This document shows, one piece after another, positions 20,574 through 29,314 of a stretch of DNA of 64,000 bases (the first letter of the stretch is position 1; each line of letters opens with the position of its first letter). Source of the stretch: Ypsolopha sequella (Eukaryota; Arthropoda; Insecta; Lepidoptera; Ypsolophidae); the NCBI GenBank assembly GCA_934047225.1, contig OW203992.1, forward strand, positions 13,567,501 through 13,631,500. Direction: 5' to 3'. A program made the position numbers and the translations under genes. Under the pieces are notes generated by a model. It was not told the DNA's origin. It did not search any database and was given only the letters and a program-made list of their open reading frames with translations.

Positions 20574-22325
20574 CAGTTTAGTTTTCCGGAAGAAAGGATG
20601 CCACTTGCCACAATTGTTTATTGGACCAATATCTACCGATAAAGATCGGTAGCCTTCGGGAGCCTTTTCAATTTGGGGGGGGAGGGCGTTCAAAGATGCA
20701 CTGCGCCAAGCGTCATTTAAAAAAATTTTACTGTCTGAGTTTGTCAACTACATCAAGATGGGTGTCTTTTTCAGGTAAATTAAGGACGTAGAATTCATTT
20801 CTGACATAAAAAATTGTGATATTTTAAGTAATTTCTTGAAAATTTTTACATACATTAAAATTTTATGAAATACTTTTTACTTTCAGGCGCCACCAAAAAA
20901 AAACCTCAGGTTTTTTTAAGTAACAAAAAATACATTACGAAATCCTATTTTATGCAGATAAATAAAAATATAAGTTTTATTAGATTTTTAAAGGAAAAAA
21001 CCATAAAAAAAAATAAAATAATGTCGGTGAGCTCTTATTTTACTACTACTTATTAACTAACCTGATAAAAGTATATCTATGTATAGTGTATTTATAAAAG
21101 TATATATATGCATAAAAACTATAAACACGTAAAAAATGCTTTTCTATGGTTCTAAAAGAGTATTAACTATTTAATTATCTTTTTCATTTTTTGCAGCTTC
21201 TACCATCTATAACAAATAGTTCTAGGTGTGAAGTAAGTAAGTACTGCTGTAAGAAGACAATTGTGTTCCTGGTCACGAGTACCAATCTTTAACAAATAGG
21301 TTCTGGACTAGTCCTATCTTCTGTAAGAGAAATAAATATCCTGCTTATAGATGTATATACATATGTGTTATGTACAGTCATATGTACTTATAGTACTTAG
21401 TATGTATTTATTTAATAATTAAAAGATGACCGCTGGAAGCGGTACAATCCGTATAATGAGGTTATAGTAATGCATATATACCTCTCTACATCTCCTACGT
21501 TATTATGACATACTTGAGGAGTACATCGATTTATTAATTACAAATTAAATCATTGGCCGTGATTTATTTGTGTGATCGTCTAGTAGATTAAGACGTTATG
21601 TTACAAAACGGTTATGCTCAAAACAATGTATATCATAATTCAACAAAGGAAAATAAAGTATTCAAGAAAAACTAATGTACTAGGTATTTCTTAAATGATA
21701 CGATTTAGCTGTATTCTGGAACTCAGCTATAGTTCAAGGCTATTATTGCCATTGAAAATCCAAGGGAAAACGAAACACATTAATGACGAAATCACTATGT
21801 AAAACCACTTTTGATTCGACATTCCGTAAGACGTTTAACGAATAACACTTTCATAGCTTCGTTAATTGCGCGCGACGTTATATATCTAATTAGATAAATG
21901 ATTATGTAATTATCGGATAATATAGTAAAGTGTGTGGGTGTGTGTGTAAAATATAATATTGCAGTTGTCTGGGTTAGAAAAAGGGGTTGATGAAACGTAG
22001 ATACTCGAGGCACGGTGGCTGCACGCTGTACGTTGATTTAGCTAGACTTTTGGTATTTAATGGGATTCTAGACCCAGATGAGTCCAGAATGAAGTGGGGG
22101 TTAAATTTATTTCAGCACAGTTGCATCTTTTTTGCATCCTACTTTGCATTGACACCTTGTTATCTCGAGGCAAATGCTGTCCGCAGCTGGGTTGTCAGAC
22201 CAGTGGGGTATCTATTGGCTATTTTTCTGCTTCAAGCCCCAATCGGGGGGACTAGGCAGAATTTGTTGCAGCACTAAAGCCTGGCCCCACTCATGAACTC
22301 CCTGGCAAACTGCGCGTAATATTTT
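20574..22325 (-). repeat. Left arm of the giant inverted repeat
   Basis: From the CAGTTTAG block at about 20576 this arm is the complement of the right arm, including ACAATTGTTTATTGGACCAA and GATAAAGATCGGTAGCCTTC. The match breaks at 21206 and resumes at 22100, running to about 22325 with the complement of the nuclease-like gene's C-terminal coding region. The intervening 21207-22099 is AT-rich, unmatched and non-coding, and is likely a later insertion or a replacement. Confidence 0.8.
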
Positions 22326-22331
22326 TTTTCC

Positions 22332-23486
22332 AGGATGACACGAATAAAGAAGAGCTGTTTGGACTCCTGTCGTTCAAATATCACCCGATGGACTTGCCCA
22401 TCAATAAAGAAATTGATGTAGTGAAGGGTAATCTGTTCTTTCCAATGTTGCTCGTGAACTGCCAAAATTGGAGCCTTTAACTTGAACTTTAACTTTAAAT
22501 TTAACTTGAAGCGTCTGACACGCGAATGATGGTTCACTTGGCGGATACAGTAGACCAGGGTCATACGAAGTTAATGCACAGCAAACACCGATGTGGTAGT
22601 TATCGCTCTGGCATGTGTACTGAAATTGCCAAGATTAGCGGTATTATGGGTTCATGTGGTAACAGGGAAAAAGCACAATTTTTTGGCATGCCTCTAGATT
22701 GAATCAGCTCTAGGTATGAGCGTTTCTTTTAATAGTCAAGAATGTGTAATATATTAATAATCAGTTTAATAGCGTGAGTGTGTATAAGACAATTTATTTT
22801 GTTTAAAGGTCCTGAAAGAGCGGAGGTCTTGCCTGTGTTCCACGAACTTAGTGGATGAGATACAGTATCGTCTTTTAACGGCAGGGGAAAGAAAAGTACT
22901 TTTGAAGCATGGAATTCATTCTCTTTTGCCACTAAAGGGTTTAAGGATCTTAAAGATGGCAATATAAATGAGGCAGAGATTGTGCTACATAAGTTTGTCA
23001 TAGCCATGTATGATAGGTATGTTAGCCAATTACTGAGTACTAACTAAAACATTAATATAAAGTTAAATTCATCGTAGCGAAAAGTCATATTACATGAACT
23101 TTTTCAGATCAAGTCCCTGTCCCTGCACGACTATCAATCATTGCCGTAAATATCTTTTTACAAAAACAGATCGGCAAATTGAAAATTTACCACCAACAGA
23201 AGCGGCCCTTTGTCAGCATATTTTACGCGCAGCTTGCCAGGGAGTTCATGAGTGGGGCCAGGCTTTAGTGCTAGAACAAATTCTGCCTAGTCCCCCCGAT
23301 TGGGGCTGGAAGCAGAAAATTAGCCAATAGATACCCCACTGGTCTGACAACCCAGCTGCGGACAGCATTTGCCTCGAGATAATAAGGTGTCAATGCAAAG
23401 TAGGATGCAAAAAAGATGCAACTGTGCTAAAATAAATTTAACATGTACCGAATTGTACCACTGCGGTAGAGGCTGCAAAAAATGAA
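22332..23486 (+). pseudogene. Decayed FEN/PIN-nuclease-like multicopy gene fragment
   Basis: Conceptual pieces appear in the order of a repetitive invertebrate/fish protein family: TNKEELFGLLS (about 22335), EASDTRMMVHLADTVDQGH (about 22508), NTDVVVIALA (about 22588), LPVFHELSG-stop-DTVSSF (about 22830) and KYLFTKTDRQIENLPPTEAA (about 23140). These are followed by QILPSPPDWGW (about 23280) and a Cys-rich tail with CNCAKINLTC and CGRGC. Several frameshifts, at least one in-frame TGA and probable intron remnants break it. The spaced EADTR-, DTDVVV- and GCDT-like motifs carry acidic residues as in FEN/PIN-fold nucleases. That fold assignment is inference; the family resemblance is from memory of its motifs. 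Confidence 0.6.
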
Positions 23487-24273
23487 AATGATAATTAAAT
23501 AGTTAATACTCTTTTAGAACCATAGAAAAGCATTTTTAACGTGTTTATAGTTTTTATGCATATATATTCTTTTATAAATACACTATACATAAATATACTT
23601 TTAATACTAACTTTTAATAATAAAATATACTAAGGTTGGCTGGAAGAAATCGCTTTAAGTGATAAGTCCGCCTTTGTACAAAATTATGTTTTCAATTCTC
23701 TGTTTTCTTTTATGTCTTTTGTGTACAATAAAGTGTCAATTCATTCATTTATTCATTCATTCATTCATTCATACTTTTATCAGGTTAGTTAATAAGTAGT
23801 AGTAAAATAAGAGGTCACCGACATTGTTTTATTTTTTTTGATGGTTTTTTCCTATAAAAATCCAATAAAACTTATATTTTTATTTATCTGCATAAAATTG
23901 GATTTCGTAACGTATTTTTTGTTACTTAAAAAAACCTGAGGTTTTTTTTTGGTGGCGCCTGAAAGTAAAAAGTATTTCATAAAATTTTAATGTATGTAAA
24001 AATTTGCAAGAAATTACTTAAAATATCACAATTTTTTATGTCAGAAATGAATTCTACGTCCTTAATTTACCTGAAAAAGACACCCATCTTGATGTAGTTC
24101 ATAAACTCAGACAGTTACATTTTTTTAAATGACGCTTGGTGCAGTGCATCTTTGAACGCCCTCCCCCCCCCCAAATTGAAGAGGCTCCCGAAGGCTACCG
24201 ATCTTTATCGGTAGATATTGGTCCAATAAACAATTGTGGCAAGTGGCATCCTTTCTTCCGAAAAACTAAACTG
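23217..24273 (+). repeat. Right arm of the giant inverted repeat
   Basis: The complement of 20574-21206 plus 22100-22325. It spans the 3' coding end of the nuclease-like gene and continues through anonymous AT-rich sequence to CTAAACTG. Where the left arm has its unmatched interruption, this arm has only about 22 bases, including the GCAGTGGTACAATTCGGTA stretch that encodes part of the Cys-rich tail. A short (ATTC)n run near 23744-23770 is unmatched. Confidence 0.8.
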
Positions 24274-24948
24274 GATGAGCTAACGGACCCAGCTATGTAG
24301 TACCAGCCGCCGCCCCTTTCTTAGCTCCCACCATTTAGGTAATACATATGAATTTACTTGTCAACTTTTATCAAAATATATTCCGAAATTTAATTATGTT
24401 TATGTCGTATATAGAATACAAGTCACATGGGTATCAAATTGTAATTAAAATATATAGCTTGGCTCTATTTACTTGCATCTATTTCGAGAAATCCACAAAA
24501 AAATGTATGTCCCCCCATTTCTCAAAAACTGGTGGACCGAAAAATATGCCAAAAATCATGTTAATATCTGCTTACGTAAAGATTACAGGAAAAATATAGC
24601 GGTTGAGAAATACACGAAAACAAAATGACAAATTAAAATTATGGAACGCGAGTTTGACCGGTTTTTTATATTTCAGTAAGCACGAAAATGAAGACATTAT
24701 TCTAAAAAAATTGTCTTCTAAGTCAGTACAATACACGTTTTGTAATGCTTTTGCATTTTCTTTGATTTCTGACGCGCTTAGTTTCGTCAGGTTAATAATA
24801 AAATATTTAATAACTAAGTAATAGTTACTTTTGGGTAGTTTCTTGTTATCATCAGTGTATTTTTTGCCACGATTGGCCGCCCCTAATATCTAGCCGCCCT
24901 AGGCCCGGGCCTACTGGGCCTTAGAGCAAATCCGCCACTGGCCCTGCT

Positions 24949-25472
24949 TGATAAACAGTTTAAACTTATTCTCTGACAAAGTAAGGACCTCCTTTGGAAG
25001 TTTGTTGTAAAATCTTATTCCATGTCCTACGAAAGAGGTACCCACCTTGGCGAGTCAGATTTTTGGAAAAGCCAGATTATGCTTATTTCTGGTTTCCTTA
25101 CAGTGTTGCTCACCAAGCCTCAACATTTTTTCTGACATATCTAAGAACTTGGTAAATAAATTCACAAGGAACCGTTAATATATTAATTTCTTTAAATTTT
25201 TCTCTTAATGAATCCCGGTGCTTCATATTATATATAGCCTGAATTGCTCTCTTCTGCAAAACAAAGACTGCGTCTGTATCCGCGGCTCTACCCCATAACA
25301 ACATGCCATAATGCTGTGAAAATAACTAGACTAATCTAGCAGTATCTACATCAGTAATTTGCCTTATGCGTCTAACAGCGTATGCGGCCGAACTAAGTTT
25401 ACCAGATAGGGCTTCTTTGTGGGGAACCCACTGAAGACGAGAGTCTATCGAAAGGCCTAAAAACTTAGTCAT
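24949..25472 (-). pseudogene. LINE relic, C-terminal part of the RT ORF
   Basis: The minus strand matches 30740-31270 of the LINE at 29315-32038: MLLWGRAADTDAVFVLQKRA, REKFKEINILTVP and VLRYVRKNVE are recognisable. Frameshifts and stops interrupt it outside 25304-25110. The match ends abruptly at about 25472, so the copy is 5'-truncated. Its 3' part continues beyond the hAT insertion at 20493 and below. Confidence 0.85.
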
Positions 25473-25499
25473 TACAACTTTTCTGAAGGAAAATAAGGT

Positions 25500-25690
25500 T
25501 GCAACTTTTTTTATATGTATGTCGTCATCGTCAAATGCAAGTCAGAGTCCACACTTGGTACACCCGCTTTTCACCAACGACAAAACCCATTGTTGCATGC
25601 TCGACCGGGGATCGAACCTGGGTCTCAAGATGCCAGGAATTTAAGCGTTCTACCGCCGCCGCGCCGCGCCTCTGTTTTACTTTGACTTTA
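25500..25690 (-). mobile_element. tRNA-derived SINE, copy 1
   Basis: On the minus strand a tRNA-like head has a box A-like GGCGGTAGAACGC (about 25655) and a box B GGTTCGATCCCC (25618-25607). A body ending GTCGTTGGTGAAAA and further sequence follows. A related head occurs at 51800-51900. The head does not fold as an intact tRNA. Confidence 0.6.
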
Positions 25691-25699
25691 TGCAAATAG

Positions 25700-26489
25700 T
25701 ATAATTATGTAAATTATAAACTTCTAATTGAAAAGTCCCTACCCAAAGGTAGGTAATTTTACGTGGGTGAATTTTTCCTGAGTCTGCAACTGCAATATAT
25801 TATCTGTGCTGCAACATACCGAAAGACATTTCATCGAAGCCGCAGAATGGTTGGCGGAATGTTCATGTAAAGTGGTAGGTAAAATAATTTTCTCGTCCAT
25901 ATTTTTTCTACTCTATCCAATGGTGTGTGTGTGGTGTCGTTGCATAGGTCGTTCAAAAATGTTGCGGGTGTGTGAAAACCATTTTTCGATTCAGGGATCC
26001 GTTTGCGAAATATTAAGCTTCAAAGTGCTAATTTTTGTTAGACTCAAGTGTACCCCCCCTGCCATGATTTATAAGAAAATTATGTTTTTTATAACCAATT
26101 ATGTAGATTTAATATGTATTTTAAAGAATTAATGAATTTTGGTAAAATCTAAGTGGTTTTGGATCTTAAAACTGGTGACTACTCGTCCATATGAACAAAT
26201 TATTTCTTTAATTTTATGATATTTTTAAATAGGTAATTTGTCTACCTAGATTTTAAGTTTAAAGTCAGTGTATGTTTGTGTATATTTAAATTGTTAATAG
26301 GTATTGTCTAGTTTTTTGTAATCTCCATTTGATTTATAATAGATAATCTTCTCTAACATTTCTCTAATAATGCTGTATACATCTGTTATTGATGGCAATA
26401 CCAGATCAAGGCCCAATTTATTGTATAATGTTTGTGTCGACATTGTTGGTGTACCATTTTATAAATAAATAAACAAATCGCAAAACAAG
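25700..26489. other. AT-rich intergenic sequence
   Basis: No gene recognised. At about 26163-26210 a fragment resembling one end of the GGTGTTAAGATGAAG MITE family (ACTGGTGACTACTCGTCCAT) occurs; the other end may be at 26590-26640. Confidence 0.35.
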
Positions 26490-26640
26490 CTATTCCATAG
26501 AAAAGTTCAATACTTACATAACAAAAATGTATGTAACAGCTGATCTTTTTTCACGATTTCATGTTTGTTTCCATAGTAAAAGGTGTTCATATGGACGATA
26601 CTATAACGAGTTTTCATTTCCAAAACCTCTTACGTTTCAC
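26490..26640. repeat. Decayed MITE end, family of 1751-2007
   Basis: The sequence shares blocks such as GTATGTAACAGCTGATC, CCATAGTAAAAG and GTTCATATGGACGATACTAT with the MITE at 1751-2007. Its termini are eroded. Confidence 0.45.
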
Positions 26641-26953
26641 TGTAATGTGAAAGTATAAATTTGGCTGCATAAATTAATGTCACCTTATATACTCGTATAT
26701 AAAAAAAAACTGTTGTTACATATACTCGTACTCACATATTTTCTATAATATAAATCAATAAAATTTGCCTACTACATTGCAAAAAATTACTTGTCCAGCC
26801 TATTGACAATTGAATCATGTTTAACTTAAATTTGTGTATTTGGATTTTAAAAGAAATGCTTGTGTATATGAATATATAAAAAAATTTGCATAGCAGATTA
26901 TGAAAAACAATTTTATACAGTTAATAATACTATATTGCCTTATAATTTACATG

Positions 26954-28470
26954 TTATACTCTCATTCTGTCAGATAGAACTCTAACAATGGAACCGGTCC
27001 CTCCGACTGCAAAAGCCTTCTCATGCCACAGGAGCAGGTGCCCACTAGACCCCTCTGAGGGGTATTCAAACCCTCTGTAGATGTATTTCATGAGGATATC
27101 AACATCATCACGTGACAGATTTCCAACTGCTTCTTCGATTTGTCCAGATTTGATAGCAAGAAGAACTTTCAAGGTGAGGGTCAGAGCATTATCCTGTAAA
27201 AATTGTTATTTGATATTATAGCACCAGTTTCACCACAAATGATGATAAAATACCTTTTTGGTTGAGATTTGGGATGTAGATTAGGGGGCACAATGGAAAA
27301 AAACTGGCCAAGTGCGTGTCGAGCCACGCGCAGTGTAGGGTTCCGTAGTTGCCCTGCACAATATGTGGACTTCTTCTCCAAGCACATTTTATAAGTTTGT
27401 CAACTAATACAGATCGTGCCAAAATTCTAGTGCGCTCGGAAGTTGCTCTTCCCAAGAACGGCCCATACATTTTGTTCCTGCTGATGCGAATCACCCCATG
27501 TTTAGAGGGGACTAAAAGTTTGGCACGATCTGCACTCGTTAACTTGTAAAGCCTACTTAGCTGTGATAATTTTCCTTTTAATTTCGTTATGTATACTACT
27601 GCCGTGATTTTTTTCACGTCTCCAAATAAAACCGTTTCGCTGGCAGGGGGGGACACGACTAACAAAAATTAACACATAAAAAAAAATCATCCCCACTTTA
27701 TGTGTAGGGGAGCCACCATAAAAAAAAATATTTTTCAAAATTTTACTGTACCACTTTATTGGCGTGATAAATATGTATATCCATGCCAAATTACAGCTTT
27801 CTAGTACTAATAGTCTCTAAGCTAAGCCACGGACAGACAGACAGACGGACATGGCAAAACTATAAGGGTTCCTTGTTGTTGACTATGGAACCCTAAAAAG
27901 GGTCATTGTCAATAAGGGGGCACGATCCAGATTGAAAATTAGTAGCTTTGGTGCTGTAACTGAAAACTTGATTTTTTTGTGCACCTTTATTGACACTGAC
28001 CAAACATTCAATGAGTTTACCAACTAAAGAATGTTTCATTGGATGAGTCATAAATCACATCATCATGTTATCAATACTTTCAGCACATTTTACAGTTTTT
28101 TAAGTATAGCTGTGATTTATATTTAATTATATTTGATTTACCAAAAACTCTTACTTTCTCTTGTTGATTGGCAGATCCTAGTGGAGCATTATTCAGTACA
28201 AGTTTCAGTGCTTCTACGTACTTTCCTGTGTTTCTGATTTAAGGAAACAACGTGTAAATACCTTTTCATAAGCTAGGTAGATAATAAAATAAAAATATAT
28301 AGGTATAGGTAATAAAATTGAAAAGGATATTGATTGAGTAGATTGCAGACTTCTCCCTCATCCGGTCCTGTAGGTATTGATTGTTCGGCTTCATCTTCCT
28401 TGAAATTATCTTCGTTGTACAGATCAATGTCTATTTTACGAAATGCTGAACTTGATGTATTTTTCGCCAT
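26954..28470 (-). CDS. Arpc5: Arp2/3 complex subunit 5 (p16-Arc)
   Basis: Three exons on the minus strand encode 150 aa, against 151 in human ARPC5: 28470-28331, 28227-28155 and 27193-26954. The protein starts MAKNTSSSAFRKIDIDLY, has the conserved GPDEGEV segment at about 35-41, then QGKYVEALKLVLNNAP, and ends with LMKYIYRGF, LLWHEKAFAVGG and GSIVRVL. These place it firmly in the ARPC5 family, the small helical subunit that links ARPC1 and ARPC4 in the actin-nucleating complex. Exon 2 to 3 uses a normal GTAAGA donor and TTTACAG acceptor in phase 0. Exon 1 to 2 has no GT-AG option in frame and uses an AT-AC intron. Intron 2 holds a moth repeat. No AATAAA is seen close downstream of the stop. 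Confidence 0.95.
27300..27897. repeat. Moth dispersed repeat in ARPC5 intron 2
   Basis: The element starts near GGCCAAGTGCGTGTCGAG with AGGGTTCCGTAG and ends with ACAGACAGACAGACGGACAT and GACTATGGAACCCTAAAA. These head and tail motifs are those of a very common lepidopteran repeat. A nested foldback lies at about 27388-27550 (CAGATCGTGCCAAAA and its complement). Open frames across it are accidental. Confidence 0.65.
28228..28330 (-). other. U12-type AT-AC intron of ARPC5
   Basis: The 103-base intron begins ATATCCTTTT, an exact match to the U12 donor consensus, and ends in AC. TTCCTTAAAT lies about 11 bases before the acceptor, close to the U12 branch-site consensus. Splicing joins CTC AAT CA to A GGA AAG and restores the conserved ARPC5 reading (LLNQGKYVEAL). 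A GT-AG alternative that keeps the frame was not found. Confidence 0.9.
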
Positions 28471-28486
28471 TTCATATGTTTTAATT

Positions 28487-29039
28487 CTTTAGTAAAAGAA
28501 ACCTTTGACTTGATTAATTTGGATTTCTGTCTATCTGTCACACAAAATTAAATATTACAGCGCGCGCGTTCCGCATGACGCTAATAGTGCCAACACTACC
28601 AACAAACTTCTCTCTCACGCCCATCAAGTCGTTCCGAATGGACGTCCATCACTGCTTAAACTATGATCAATTCGGATTGCTTTTGAACGTGACATGGACG
28701 CTGACACTTAAAAGTGACAGAATTCGTAGAAATTTGTTTACGTTACGCTACTTTACTAGGTCTACTTACTCTAACTTCAATCTTTGAATCATGGTTTAAT
28801 AATAAACTGTTATTAAAATTGCCACCAGCCAGCTGTAACTTTTCAGTATTTATTCGTCAATGATTTTCATAGATCGCTCAGAGTGGAAACACTCTGAAGC
28901 ATGGGCAATGGTAGCAGAACATGGCGCCGTTATCGCGCTAACACTGACACGGAACGACCGTTGACACGATAAAATCGATTATGTCGTCATTCGGAACGCG
29001 CTGTGAGTATAGACCACAGAATCTGATCATAGGCACTTC
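28487..29039. other. ARPC5 upstream region, promoter side
   Basis: The sequence just upstream of the ARPC5 ATG contains GCGCGCGCGTTCCGCATGACG (28560-28580) and a partial mirror, CATTCGGAACGCGCTG, at 28990-29005, so a foldback of about 450 bases may span it. No TATA box was identified. The two short open frames here are not supported as genes. Confidence 0.4.
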
Positions 29040-29314
29040 TTTTTTTCTTTGAATACCTACGCCAGAGAATATAAAGTATTACTACGTAAAGAAGCGACAC
29101 TCACCTCCCCGCGCGAATTTAACGTCCCCCGCGGTCCCCCGCAAGTTATTGGCAAATCGGGAGGCAGGCAGAGTTCGAGTAGCACTCGTTCGCTGCGCGC
29201 GTATTTTGTTATGTTTTCTTGATTTTGAACACGAACACTTGTACTATTTGTTTCATAACATTTGTTTTATGTTCTGAAACAAATAGTACAAATGTTTGTG
29301 TTTAAAATCGAGAT
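29040..29314 (+). repeat. Repeat X, left part of copy 1 (interrupted by LINE)
   Basis: From GAGAATATAAAGTATTACTA to GAGATGCT this matches the complement of about 52095-52372, including CCCCGCGCGAATTTAACGTC and a hairpin around ACTTGTACTATTTGTTTCAT. Its continuation (CTTTTTATGTTTCATCAAG) resumes at 32039, after the LINE. The class is not assigned. Confidence 0.75.

Larger units (their letters stand above)
20502..24940 (+). mobile_element. hAT-type element with giant internal inverted repeat
   Basis: The 4439-bp element starts CAGTGGCGGATTTGC and ends in the exact complement; GCCCTGCT flanks it on both sides (20494-20501 and 24941-24948). An 8-bp TSD and CAGTGGCG ends fit the hAT superfamily. 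No hAT transposase was found, so it is non-autonomous. Inside lies a large imperfect palindrome: left arm about 20574-21206 plus 22100-22325, right arm about 23217-24273. A decayed nuclease-like gene runs through the centre and right arm. The left arm is interrupted by about 890 bases of unrelated sequence. A TAGCCGCCCTAGGCC block occurs as a direct repeat near both ends. The element interrupts an old LINE copy. Confidence 0.88.

Noticed and set aside
28273..28330. Read-through end of ARPC5 exon 1 as a short protein
   Set aside because: The frame continues 18 codons past the conserved NLLNQ into AT-rich intron sequence, while AT-AC splicing restores the family sequence.
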